Of a stretch of DNA of 64,000 nucleotides, positions 31,395 through 58,500 are shown piece after piece. The DNA comes from Fasciolopsis buskii (taxonomy: Eukaryota > Platyhelminthes > Trematoda > Plagiorchiida > Fasciolidae), in contig LUCM01008712.1 in NCBI GenBank assembly GCA_008360955.1, positions 1 through 64,000 on the forward strand. Direction: 5' to 3'. Numbering within the stretch: position 1 is the first letter of the stretch; every line of letters begins with the position of its first letter. The notes under the pieces are model-generated. The model had not been told where the DNA came from, ran no database searches, and saw only the letters and a list, made by a program, of their open reading frames with translations. The position numbers and the translations under genes are program-made.

Positions 31395-32548
31395 ATCATT
31401 GCTCAGCGCCTTCTATTAGTATTGAACTGCAAACTCCAGATGAGTTTTACTCCCGACATTTTCTGATTGTAAATACTTTTAATGCACTATTTTTATCACT
31501 TCTTTTTGCCTTTTCAATAAGTGCGCTTGTTCTTGTCCCGTCGTTTTGCCTTTTCGGTCCTCCCTCATTTTCTTGTCATTATCTCACAAACAACGTGACA
31601 CAAGGAGCTTTAATCGATTCAGTTTTTTTGGAAATGTGAAAATGACGAAACAACGACCCGCAAAGTGCTTCCAAAGCGATGTTCGTCCGTCACCTCAAGT
31701 ATCTACCCAAAATTCCGCCGTCGGTTTTGCACACGGACTTCGGCATGTTAGAGTTCAAACTGCCAGAATTTGTCTTCCTCTTTTATTATAGGACCGAACC
31801 ATGGGCATCTTAAAGGGTGCACATTCCATGGTCTCGAGGGCACGCTGCACTCATAGGACACATGTATCATTACCTCGATTAGCTTAGAACGATATGAGGT
31901 CTAAGAATAGACTACGTTATAATAAACCAGGCTAGTGGGCTGAGCTTCGATTCGGGCCTCCGATCTTCGAGGTGACACGCGCTTCATCACTGCTTGTACG
32001 AAACTTACGGCGGTTCACTTTTGCTTACTGTCGTTTTCCAGACTCTTGGTACTGCAGATTGGATGGTAACTGCTACTAAATTGACTAGAGAAGAATGACA
32101 TTCGGGATAGGTATACAAATTTGGGGTATACAAATTACAGCATTTTAAGTGAATCATAGTGGCTGTATTTGATAAAATTTGTCATAGAACAGTTCGCGGA
32201 AATCAGAAATAACGATTCTTGGTGGGTAATCTCATGTTGCTCAGGTGTGTGGTAGTAAAATGGTCAGCGAGAATCCCGTGTTTATAAAAGCAAATTATCA
32301 CTGGACAAAATGTGAAGGAACCATTAAGCTTTTGATACCTAACTCACATTTTCACTCGGATCCCGTCGAAATCGAAGGCTTCATGAATTCAACAACATGT
32401 GCTAATGGGAAACTTTGTAATCAACCCCACCCGTGAATTTTAACAAATGGATCCCGGCTGATTCACCAGAAAATCCTGCTATGGTAATTGAAATACGGGC
32501 GGACACAAACAGTACTCCTTCAGAGAAATATACGATCATTCTCTGATG

Positions 32549-32625
32549 TAGCTTGGTGGGTCAACAGGCAGTGCACATGCGCGACAAATGCGTGGGTTGC
32601 GCCGTGTTTGGGTTCGAATCTTACC
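32549..32625 (+). repeat. tRNA-derived SINE-like fragment
   Basis: TAGCTTGGTGGGTC (A-box-like, from about 32549) precedes GGGTTCGAATCT (B box, 32610-32621) by about 50 bases. The stems do not close, so it is a SINE-type remnant and not a tRNA gene. Confidence 0.45.
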
Positions 32626-33394
32626 GAGATCGGAGTTTTCACATTTGGGCCTTTTTGCATTCATTTTACTGTTTAGGATTCCTAACTAGTTGAAGGTAGG
32701 TCACGACGAAGAACGAGCATTGCACCAGTGAAAGACAATCTACCCGAGGTATACGGGAGAATATGGATGCTATTAGCCCTTTCATTTGTTTTTTATTTGA
32801 CAAGTCCGAACCCACCGATCCTGACCATCACGTCAGCTTGCTTAGATTTTTGCGACTCCGTTTTCTACCCGTTTCGAGACAAATGGGGCATGTGTCTCAC
32901 CTAAACCTATGTGTACTTTCCAAACTAATTTCTTGGCTCAAAGAATGACCTTCGTTCTGCGATACTGTACGTCTAGCCGTTATATTTCTGGTTCGTCTTT
33001 ACTAAAGGGTTTGGCTAATGATATGAGAAAACCAAGACTACAACTATACCGATGTTCTATCCGCCTTGTCTTCTTTCATTACTTTTCACTGTGGAAATGC
33101 TGGTCGTACCTTCACCACATACATGGGTATATAGGCTACACGGTAAATCCCAAAATATACTGTAATCTGCAATTATGAACAACACTGTCTGCGAATTTTG
33201 AATGGGACAGTTCTCACCAATACCGCTGTTGCAGCCTAAATGTAGAATTGTATATCTGTCGAAAGCAGCATTGTCGGTGGAAGTATTATCGAGCCGATAT
33301 TTCGGTTGCTACGCATGACTTTTCATATAACAGTTTTTGATCTATGTGCTTGTAATAAGTACTTATTCAAAATGGTCTATGTGTCTATCAGAGA

Positions 33395-33560
33395 TCTGAA
33401 TCCCAGATCTGACGGTCACCTCGGTGGTAGATGGTAATTCGCTGTCGCCCGGTTCTTCACAACACCTGATCTGTCGAAATCTCAGTTGTTTTTTTCTTGC
33501 TGTAAGTCGCAAGCCAAGGTTTCCGGTCCCCCTTTCATCATGTAGTACCACCATACTCAA
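33395..33560 (+). repeat. Dispersed repeat member 2
   Basis: The sequence order GGTCACCTCGGTGG, GATGG, TTCGCTGTC, GGTTCTTCACAACACCT and AAGGTTTCCGGT parallels 47985-48150 with many substitutions. It is probably an old SINE or LINE tail family. Confidence 0.4.
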
Positions 33561-35002
33561 TTCTGTCATAATATATATAGTAGCATATCAGATGGCGCAG
33601 CAGTTTAGCAATTTATCGATAAGTCGTTTGTATCTGAAACTTCAGCATTGTTTATAGGACCAAATTGATAAGAAAGACCAAAGTAAGCGGGAAATAAACT
33701 CCTTTAGTTTGTATGCAAACTAAGATAAATCTGTGATCATTGCGACAGCAGTTTGCTTGCTGGTAAGCTATCTTCAGGTAAATTTTATGAATCTACAGAG
33801 TGTGTCTGTTCGTAAAGGTTGTTGCGGAATAAGAACGTGGCTGACATCAATCTAGCCTTGATTTTAATTTTATTATTCAGGGTGAATATATATAATGTGT
33901 AACGTCGATTTATCGAAATTAGTATAGAACGTATACATCACTCCGAGGTCGACTGCTAGAACCCAGCAAAATGACGAACCTAATTATCGCTCAGCCGAAG
34001 TTTTCCCTAGATTGGAGCAATGCTTTGAATATATCAGTGATCGGGTATGAAAAGTTATTGTGTCCTCACTGAACAGCGATTTGGTCCTGCAACTGTGAAT
34101 CAGGATGCTCTCATTTTCCAGGTACCACGGTCGTCTACCAGAATTTCGCATTTGAGGGCGGTGTAACTGTATCTAAGGTAGGAAGAACTTTCTTTCGCTC
34201 CCTTTTCTTGTTACTTCATCTTGACAGGATTTTTAGTGAATTTATTATTTTTAAAAATTCCCACTGAGCACATTGAGGAAACAAGCTGGTGAAAAAGTGA
34301 TTCGTACTCATGTCGTCACATCACAATACAGTAGAAAAAGTTCTAAGGTATTGGATTAGTAAACCAAAAATACGGATACGGAGATTGGGGTTGCATGCAC
34401 GGATTAAGAACAAATGGATCTGTTGTGGCGACTATTTGCACGTTTAGGGTCCGCTTTGCGGTGGGTATTAGACCAGGATAGTCGAGGAGCGACCATAAGT
34501 TGTTTCTGAGCACAGAGTAGTGTTGTGAAGGTATTGTTGCAGTTTCCGCTGTGCTTAAGACAATGCTTTGCCAACCTAGATTGATGACAGTTAACCTTGT
34601 ATAGGGTAACTAATGCTTGTCTACTCCAGGTATGAAAACTGCGTAGTTGAGGGGCTTAATCGTTCCAGTGCTCAGCCATGCAGAGTAGTATTATATGTGC
34701 CTTCAAACAACCCCCTAGTCGTGTGGCAAATGACTACCCCACAGGAATATTTGGGTAAAAATAGGCAAAACAAGGCCTCTGGCATCTGAATAGAATTAGA
34801 AGCTTCGCCTATTGAGGTTACTCCAACGCATAGAGCTGTCGACTGATATTGCAGCGATACTTGGTCTAAAGTTGCTCGTTTTTGTTTTTCAGGTGTCTGA
34901 TGAAGCACTCACGGCTAACTTCCCATCTTTTGTGCTTCCGATAGTATTGACCACACCACTCATTCCCTGTTCATTTATTCTAGTCTCTCCTTGAATGCTG
35001 CA

Positions 35003-49117
<14,115 letters not shown>

Positions 49118-49378
49118 CTGCGCCTGTTTCTGGTTTGCATCAAGCGCCTCGGTCCAGCCTCTCTTTTATGATTTTCCTTTGTATTCTTACCTATTTTCCT
49201 ACCATTCCTTCTGGCGTTACCGACTGCCAGTACCATGCTTGTTGACATTTATACTAAATACACTGTCTTCTGGTGACCGGTTTTTTTTGCGCTTGCATAC
49301 GGTTTTCCGATGTTGTTTGTACAGGTTTCTCATTTGCTTTTTAGCATCCAGAAAACTGCGCGAATGAAGTTCTGACGT

Positions 49379-49388
49379 TTTCCTGCAG
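49379..49388 (+). promoter_or_regulatory. Candidate splice (or spliced-leader) acceptor upstream of GOLGA7-like start
   Basis: ACGTTTTCCTGCAG ends at 49388, 78 bases before the GOLGA7-like ATG and 271 bases after the thiolase stop. It is a good 3' splice acceptor with no obvious donor between the two genes, as expected if a spliced leader were added there. This is inference only. Confidence 0.3.
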
Positions 49389-49466
49389 TGGGACCGATCT
49401 GAGCAGTAGTCCTACTCCGTACCCCTTGATCGATCCTAACGTGGATTAGAAGTGCTACAAGTTCAA

Positions 49467-49598
49467 ATGTCCATACCTGCTGAGGACCGAACACAACAGC
49501 CAACCACCTGTAGTCGTGTGTTTATTCAGCGCGATTTCTCCGAAGGCACAGGGGTTCGTTTTCAAGCCTCGCCGATGCCATTTCAGCTCCGAGGTCGG
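49467..49598 (+). CDS. GOLGA7: GOLGA7-like exon 1
   Basis: ATG 49467 begins MSIPAEDRTQQPTTC, followed by SRVFIQRDFSEGTGVRFQ, matching the family's KVFIQRDYSSGTxxxFQ start. Of two possible donors, 49599 (CGG|GTAGGT) is preferred over 49594. It is phase 0 and rebuilds LRGR|INPSQF, which aligns without a gap to the human ELENRIDRQQF segment. Confidence 0.87.
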
Positions 49599-52500
49599 GT
49601 AGGTTGAATTGTTTAAACTTTTCATGCCTGCCTCCTATAATTCGGCGAAAGATCTTACAACTTTTCTCTTACGATTATTCGGTGCTTCGAATTGGCATCC
49701 AAACTCAGGGCACGTCAGTGCAAGCCTAGCCAGTATAAAAGCAACTGAACTGTACTGCGAGATTCTTTTCACCTTGATCCCATGATGAATTCAGTTTACC
49801 GCTGAAAAATATGCGTCCGCATTCTCGTGACTATTTAGTGCACTTAGGCGCACTCCGTTCAGTCACAGTAAGTTTTCTCCATCATCAAAATAGTTCACAA
49901 TCTACAGTTAATTTGGACCCCTTAAGTAGGGACGCGAGGTTGTTTTCCACAGAAAAACTGTTTCAGCTTACGTATCTTAATTCTGCCGTACAACGGACAA
50001 TGTAGCCATAGTTTCGCAAGCGTTCTCGTCTGGTCTCATCCACGGTTGAGCAATGTACAGTTGAAGCGTCAAAGATTTGGCTAAAGAGTGGTTTCAGATA
50101 ACAGGAAATGTTGATTTGGCTGGCACCTAAATTACACATTTAGGTCTTATGTTTCCACGTGGCCTGGCGACTTTGTAGGTTTTTGCTTCCACGCCATTGA
50201 TGTTGAAAGATATGCTAACTTAACTTTTTCCAGCTCTTGACAACGTGCGTATATGTTTCGCCGTTACGCAAGACTGAAAACGCGTGGATTAATCCACTCT
50301 TTTGTCTTTGGCTTATCACTTGATTTCACCGGTTCTTGGTCCTTTGTCGCGTGTTACATTGATGACGCCTGCTTCTAAACTTGATCTGACCAAGCGCGGT
50401 GTCAGAAGTCGCTTCTTTAAGAGGTAAAATCAACATTATTGCTGTACAGTGCAATTGGGGAACCCCGGTCAGTGTTAAACAAACAGATAACTCGTTTAGA
50501 ATATGCCATCTAAACGTTTTCCATGAACCAATCAGGAAACGACATTAATGTCGGAGAACAGAATACAATCCAAAATATCCTTTGTTTTGGAAGCTTCCAT
50601 TTGATTTCCTGTTGATAAATTTACTCACTTGGTTTCCGAGACAGTGAATGCTCCTCCTCGATAAGCAGTTATATTTCGCCATCTGTCTTAGTCTCTTGCG
50701 AATCTGCTTTGGTTTCGGTGCCTCTTTCATTTCCTTTTTCTACAACATTGTCGACTTCCTCTAATTTTCGTATGCAAGTCGTGTTTCACATCAAAGGCTA
50801 TGCTTTTTGTTCCAACCACTAGTGGTTAAATTGAAACTTTCGCCTGATTTTAGTGAGTAGTTTTCTACTCCGATCGTAGAATAGTTTTTACACTGCCGTT
50901 CCCTCTCTTTTATTCAACCTGTCTCTTCTGTCTCCAACCCAATCTGTTTGCCCCTTCTGCCTACCCATAGTGTCCCCATTGATAACACGCCCGATACTCG
51001 CAACGGTTTGTTGCCAAGTAGTGTAGTAGGTGGTTTTCAGTCTGCTAGCTCACATTTTCTCAAGCATCGTCAGCCTCGGCATCTGAATCTCGGTTCGNNN
51101 NNNNNNNNNNNNNNNNNNNNNNNNNNNNNNNNNNNNNNNNNNNNNNNNNNNNNNNNNNNNNNNNNNNNNNNNNNNNNNNNNNNNNNNNNNNNNNNNNNNN
51201 NNNNNNNNNNNNNNNNNNNNNNNNNNNNNNNNNNNNNNNNNNNNNNNNNNNNNNNNNNNNNNNNNNNNNNNNNNNNNNNNNNNNNNNNNNNNNNNNNNNN
51301 NNNNNNNNNNNNNNNNNNNNNNNNNNNNNNNNNNNNNNNNNNNNNNNNNNNNNNNNNNNNNNNNNNNNNNNNNNNNNNNNNNNNNNNNNNNNNNNNNNNN
51401 NNNNNNNNNNNNNNNNNNNNNNNNNNNNNNNNNNNNNNNNNNNNNNNNNNNNNNNNNNNNNNNNNNNNNNNNNNNNNNNNNNNNNNNNNNNNNNNNNNNN
51501 NNNNNNNNNNNNNNNNNNNNNNNNNNNNNNNNNNNNNNNNNNNNNNNNNNNNNNNNNNNNNNNNNNNNNNNNNNNNNNNNNNNNNNNNNNNNNNNNNNNN
51601 NNNNNNNNNNNNNNNNNNNNNNNNNNNNNNNNNNNNNNNNNNNNNNNNNNNNNNNNNNNNNNNNNNNNNNNNNNNNNNNNNNNNNNNNNNNNNNNNNNNN
51701 NNNNNNNNNNNNNNNNNNNNNNNNNNNNNNNNNNNNNNNNNNNNNNNNNNNNNNNNNNNNNNNNNNNNNNNNNNNNNNNNNNNNNNNNNNNNNNNNNNNN
51801 NNNNNNNNNNNNNNNNNNNNNNNNNNNNNNNNNNNNNNNNNNNNNNNNNNNNNNNNNNNNNNNNNNNNNNNNNNNNNNNNNNNNNNNNNNNNNNNNNNNN
51901 NNNNNNNNNNNNNNNNNNNNNNNNNNNNNNNNNNNNNNNNNNNNNNNNNNNNNNNNNNNNNNNNNAACCGTCCGAAGAACTAAGAACTGCGACCAGCAGC
52001 AATGTAGGCGATCAGTGGGATCAAATTAAGCAGGCTATGCATTTGGCAGCGAATTTCGCCTGCGGTCCCAGATCTAGTGTTCATCAAAAACACTGGATCT
52101 CTCAAGTGTCGCTAACTGCAAGGAAATGAATAAGATGCGTCGGCAGTTGCAGCGTCAGTTGACCATAAGCCTTAGGAATGACCGCGAAAGCTGGTGGGTT
52201 AAGTTAGCCGAAGAGATGGAAGTGGCGTCCGCTTCAGGTAACAGTCAAAGACTGTCTAAGCTTATTCGCGACAGTGGTGGGTGGCGAACTTCGGTTAGTG
52301 AAGTCGTGTGCGATATGAGTGGAGAGCTCATTCATGGTAGACGAGAAAGACTGGACCGTTGGGCAGAACATTTCAAGGATCAGTTTAACTGGCCATACGC
52401 TATCGTATCTAGTCCGACGCCTGGAGCTGTGAATCCTTGGGAGGTGTCACTTGATCCCCCAACGGAAGTGGAAGTGGAGTCGAATATTCGGCTTCTGAAG

Positions 52501-55500
52501 AGGAGGAAAGCTGCCGGTCCTGACGACCTTCCCCCAGTTCTTTTCAAATTGAGTGGAGAGGTGCTGATGAAATCACTTACCTCCTTGCTTCCTGATATTT
52601 GGAACGAGGAGCGTATTCTGTTATAGTGGGGTGAGTCACTGATTATACCCACATTCAAGAAGAGAACACGGAGTGACTGCAGCAATCATCGTGGGATTAG
52701 TTTAATTCCGATAGTTACTAAGGTGTTAGCTTCGATAATGCTGCGCCGTTGGACACCGATTCGCGAGAGTAATATCCGCGCACAACAGGCCAGATTTCGG
52801 CCAGGTCGAGGTTGCATCGACCAAATATTCACCCTTCGACAGATACTCGAAACGCGCCACACTCACCGCCGCCCTACGATCGTAGTCTTCCTCGACTTGA
52901 AAAGTGTTTTCGACTCCGTGGATCGACCAGCACTACTCAGTGCTCTCCACCGGAAGGATATGCCAACGAAGTTTGTGAACCTGTTGCGGGCATTGTACTC
53001 ACATACCTATGGTCGCGTTAGGGTATACGGTGAACTGTCACGTTCATTCGAAACAACTAGTGGCGTTCGACAAGGTTGTCCCGTCTTCCCATTCTTGTTC
53101 AACTTCGTCATGGACGAGGTGATGGAAGATGCTTCAGGAGGTCTCCGGGATGTAGGAGTGGAACTGGGTAGTGGAGGGAAACTATGCGACCTAGATTACG
53201 CCGATGACGTAGTGTGCCTGTTCGAGTCTGCGAACCAGGCACAACGGGCACTAGATAGACTGTCGAGATTGGTTGCTCGGTTCGGCATGTGCTTTGCACC
53301 TTCAAAGTGCAAAGTACTGTTACAGGACTGGACGACAACAGCGCCGAACTTGATACTGGATGGAGAGGAGCTGACGATTGTGGACCGTTTCACTTATCTT
53401 GGTAGCTGCGTGTCTAACGATGGTAGCTCGGGAGTGGAGGTAAATACGCGTATATCGAAGACTCGAGCAGCTCATGCTGGACTGAAGCACTTGTGGCGTC
53501 GGCCTGATATTTCACTGAAGTTGAGAGGTCGTGTGTACTGTGTCGTAGTGCGTTCAGTTCTGTTGTACGGTTGCGAGACATGGAATATTCGTGTGGGAGA
53601 CGTCCGTCGGTTGGAGGTTTTCGACTACCGATGTTTACGTAGTATGGCTAGGACTGGATGGAGTGACCGGGTGAGTAATGTGGAGGCCAGGTGCCGGCTC
53701 TCAAAATACCCTATTTCAGCGTATGAAACTCAGTAGACTACGCTGCTTGGGCCACGTGTTGCGTATAGCGTACACTCGTCAACCATATCGTGTCCTATTT
53801 CGGGTTCCTCCCATATAGTGGAAGAAGCCATGTAGAGGTCAACAGATGACGTAGCAACGCGGGATGAGAAAATGTACAGCGAACTCAGGTAAAGTAGGTG
53901 TCTCACGCCTTCGTGGTTGGGGTCCGAAAGACTTGTCGATTTGCTAGCTGGAGACACTGAAGGATATGGCAGTGAACCGTGAACAGTGGCTGTCTTTTTC
54001 TATCGAATCAGAATGATTGAAAACAAGTGTGTTTGTACAGTTAGACTGTGTTCCGTGTGTTGGCTGCAGCAGTATCTTATCTTTTCCCACTTGTGTAGGT
54101 CCACTCCCTGTTCCCGTCGGATATTCACTCTTTTTATATGAACGTGTAACTCTGGTGAACGGCAGCGGTCAGTGAGGCTTGCCTTGCTGTTTAACGCTGA
54201 ATGATGATGATGATGATGATGATACACTGCCGTTCGTTACATCATTTTTGACTTCTTCACATAGGGGGAAAAGACGTCTGGCTCTAGCAACCCAGCACAT
54301 ACGGACAGTTTCTCTCTTGTTTGTCAGTCCAACCGCCTTTCTTGTTACGTTTTTTGCCTTAGCCATCGATGGTATATTCAAGAAGAGCCATGAGTAGATT
54401 ATCACCCTTGCTGTTACGTTTTCTAATCACCTTCTCTGCCCGTTGCTCGCGCTTTCCACACTGTCATTCGGTTAACTTTGATAGATACTCTCGCTGGGAT
54501 ATCCTAAATACTACATCTGAGAAGAGCTAGAATTCCGTGCTGCAAAAGCGGGGATCACTGTCAAAAAGTACCGGAATCGGAACCCCATGTCACGCAGTTT
54601 TTTATAATCTTTGAAATCGCATCCGTCCGCGGTAGACCGATTTCGAAGTCACTTCAATGGTTCAAGTCCAGATTCTGCCAAAGTATTTATCACGTTGCCG
54701 TCGGCTTTGTAATTTGTCGCTGATCATATTATCTGCTGGTGACACAGTTCGCTGCCATCTGTTTAATCTGTTTTGGTAATGAGGTTGGTAGTGACTGACA
54801 CATTCACTGATACCCACACGCATACAATTTAGCAAACGCAAGATCTCTTTCAGAGTTGGTAGAGCGACCAATAAACTGATTCAGAAAAATCATTTGGTCC
54901 TCTGTCGTTAGCTGGCCACAGAGCTTAAAGTTAGGTAAACTACCTAGTACCAAAGTTCCTTTATTCGCCGATTAACCCTGAGTGTTAATCTCTTGCAAAA
55001 AGTGTCAAGCATGAACTTCTAACTATGGCACACCGTACTTGCGATAATTCGGATGCTGCCACAGCCAAAGCAATATTCACTCTAATTTTAGTGCTCATTC
55101 TCCGTATTCGTTAGTATGGCTCATTCCGGGATGCTGGATACGAATATTTACTTGGCTTGTTACTGCAGCTCGTAATCATACTTTTGAAGACGTCCTGTCA
55201 CTGGTTGTAACATTCTCCGTGTTCGTTGTAGTTGCCTATCTATGATCATAATCAACGAACTGCGGTTCGAGTGTGTGTTCGTAAGGCGGGTAAACACTCC
55301 TACTGAGCCTTTCAAGAGCGTACACAATTGTCAAAAGCACCTTGATTTGTTCCCATCTATCCTCACTACCAGCCAGCGTTCTGCTGCAAAAGTCAGCCGG
55401 GTGATCATTTTGTAGGAGAGCGACTCCTAACCTGTATTGACTATTTTTGCTCTGCAAGAAGTGGTAAAGGTAGGTCAGAATATGCAAATGCAGCGTGCTT

Positions 55501-58500
55501 CAAAACCTGCGCTTCTGTTCTGTTCCATGTTTCTGGATGCATTAGCATGTGTATGGCTCTCATTAGTTCCGCTAACTAGCAAGAATCTGGTGCAGCAGTT
55601 GATCATCCAATTAAAATATTAGACCTCTCGCATCGGTTGGTACAAGGATAGCTACTATAGTACATAACATATCCGATTCGATACTCGTGTCGAGGACAGT
55701 ACGAGCATGGAACTTGGCTGCCATCTCTCAAAATGTAAACTTGTCTCGCTTTTGTTTAAATCCATGTCGAATATATCAATGCAGGATGAAAATGAAATTT
55801 TCCATCGTGACCTTGAACGTTCTTACTAAAAACCAGAATGTCACCCACCACGCAGAGTAATCCAGGCAAGTCGTCCACCGCCTTCAGAATTCCCTTCCGA
55901 AAATTTTTACTGTATGCTTCTAAACCAAACAGTAAATGCTTCCAATGGCAACGAGCATACGGTGTTAAACATCGTCAGTTACCTTGAGGCTTCATCCGGC
56001 TCCAAATCCCAAAAATCTGGTGCCATACCAACTTTCGTAAAATACCACGTTCGACAGGTCAGGTAAACTATCATCAAAAACAGGTAATGTAAGTTTTCTC
56101 GCATGAGCGCTTTGTTTATTAGTTGTGGTCGATGCAGATGCATATGCATCCGGATCTTCTCGTCACCATCAGTGACTCACCCAGTCTGCCGGTTCGTGGA
56201 ACTTAACAAGAACGTCTTTTGCTATGAGAACGTCCAAATCGTCTTCTGCCCGCCTTGCCGATAGCATCAAGGGCTCATCAGGCTTGCAGATGTTTGAGGC
56301 AACAGTCACTGGAAGCTTTTATAGTTTCTCTGCAGAAACAGAGGCGTACTCTGCCAGGTAATATTCGACCGTATCAGAAATCTGACGAACGAACGAGACC
56401 AAACTAAAGTCGAACTTTCTGTAAACACACGGCCAAGAATGGTTGGTCATATTTATAGTTGGTGACTTGGGTGTTTACCTCTTTTTTCAGACACGATTTC
56501 ACTCAAAGAGTCTTGTCTCCATTGGTCTAGATTCAATATTCTGGAGACTGTTGGCAGTTATGGTGTTTATCGATGCACCGGTGCCTGGCTGGAATTCGGT
56601 TTCTTTATTCACCAGCATTTTTGCAGACACGCCCGTTCGTTTTGCTAGAAAATGCGCTCTGTTTACTCGTTGCTTCGGCACAAATCGACGCACCGTTGGA
56701 GCGTCAAATCTTGAATCTTCAGTAGCCTTTTTACCGCAATGGAGTCGCGTAGGCCTGTGACAGCTCGGCGTCTCACAAGGCTCTCCAGATAATTGTATTA
56801 ATTATTGGGTCGCACAAGAGACAACAAGAATAAGGCTAATGATTCGTTAGACAGTTCGGTTCGCTGATTAGAAATAAACCCTTTCACTGAAGCAGTATCG
56901 TCCCGATTTCAGCGCCACCGTGTTCCGGTTACTGGCGTCAAGCCAAAAACCTTTGGAGATAGGATGTGCTCTTAGTCCAATAATGTGACGAAAAAATGCC
57001 AGATGGATAACTTTTGATTCATGTGCCAAAACACTGCCGCTCCTCGCCAAACGCCCAAGTGACGGGCAGTTAGATGGCATATAAGCTTCGGATACATCTC
57101 GCCCATCTTCTCCAGACAAATGAACAAGCTCGATTCCTTGTTGCACTATGGGCCGTACCTTTTCTGTTTCCTGCGTCCCCGCATGTCACCAATTGAGCCA
57201 GACGGGTATCGCGGCAGTAGGAGAAATGACAATCCACCTTGCTCCCGACCGATTATCGTCTCGCTTCCTGCCCAGCTTTCATTGTCCTGTACATCTGAGG
57301 GTAAGTTATCTGTCTGTGAGGTGTATTGAGAGAGTCCGAGTCACAATGGGACGTACAGGTCACTCTTTTTTGAATTCGCAAAGGCTGATAGGCCGCCGTG
57401 ACCTAAATCCGAACTGCGTTCGGGTGACTTGTGTTGACACTACTCGCCCGGGCGTACGTTTCTACCGACAAACGTAAAAAGACTAGGTGTACAGGGCCAA
57501 GTGAGGTATTTGTAGCTCTGTTTTTTTCCAGTTCTAGGTATCGTATAACTGAATCGTGCTATCCTGAATGAATATTCCACGCGAGTTCTCTTCGATTTGA
57601 TCGCTCTTGTAGATGCATGCAATCTGCCAATTTGCGCAGACGTGATTCCTCATAAGATCACAATTTCTCCATTTCCTGGGACATCTCATTTCATTGGTAA
57701 TCTACACCCTGTCGTAAGACCCAATCACTTAGAACATTTGTATTGGAAAACAGCTGATCAGTACGTGTGGGAATCCGTAGCATCCCACTGTTCATGATTG
57801 GGCGAGTTTTTATCATTGGCATCTTCACCTTTTACAGTCAAGCTTTACATATATGCTATTTTTGAGCGGGAGACCTGTAACTGACACAGCAAAATGTGGC
57901 TTTATCGAAGCCATGAGACCTTTTACGGTAACTTTTCTTACCTTCTTGTGGTCCTGTATCTTCAACAAATTTTGTTTCATGTTCACTCCCTTGCTACATT
58001 ACACTCCTAACTAGCCTCCAATCTGTCGTTTCCTTTGGTAGATCAACCCATCGCAGTTTGCCGATGCTATCAACCGACTAAACGATTTGTTCGACGAGGC
58101 CGAATCGATTACTCCGGGTGTTTTCATGGAAAACGTGCTTGGATGTTTGACTGCCTATTTAGCCTTTCTATGCATTCAAACACACTACGAGAAGGTACGT
58201 TTAGTCTAAATCTGTCTAATCCGGTGGGTCCATGTTGTCCTTAGTGGAAAAGTATGCATCCCCAGGAATCCAGTTCGCTTAAATCGGTTTGGACAGACCA
58301 AGGAGAACGTGAGGCTAGGTCTTGGAAGAGCTAAAATGTGTTATGGGCTCTACACCGTGCTTCACTTTATCCTGTTCCTCTCGCATTTTCTTCTGTTCCA
58401 CCGTGGTACTCATTACACAAACACAGCCTGTCCTTATTTGGTGGTTAGCGGAAATTTGCTGCGGTAAAATCCCTCCTCGTTTTTCCTTTGCTTTGACCTG

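Larger units (their letters stand above)
31395..35002. other. Intergenic region between the KANSL2-like and thiolase genes
   Basis: No coding exon is recognised. It holds a tRNA-like SINE fragment (32549-32625), a dispersed repeat (33395-33560) and several short random frames. The thiolase promoter should lie in the last part, but no TATA box or known motif stands out. Confidence 0.45.
50902..54222 (+). mobile_element. RTE-clade retrotransposon copy D (youngest-looking, 5'-truncated)
   Basis: The element starts inside the leader region (compare copy C near 24075), contains an assembly gap, and ends with (ATG)n at 54200-54222. A perfect 13-bp target-site duplication flanks it, proving a target-primed insertion in intron 1 of the GOLGA7-like gene, sense orientation. 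It retains the catalytic YADD (53197-53208). From 52126 to 53736 the reading frame is broken by a single TAG (52624). A small deletion near 52115 shifts the frame upstream, and the C-terminal region is shifted at about 53690. Confidence 0.92.

Noticed and set aside
34812..34994. Extension of the thiolase N-terminus upstream
   Set aside because: The 60-codon frame ends in a stop before the thiolase ATG, and the family start is just before the DVFIV strand.
50948..52129. 393-codon frame on + and 310-codon frame on -, across N
   Set aside because: Most of each is translated N. Only the short ends carry sequence, and those belong to RTE copy D.
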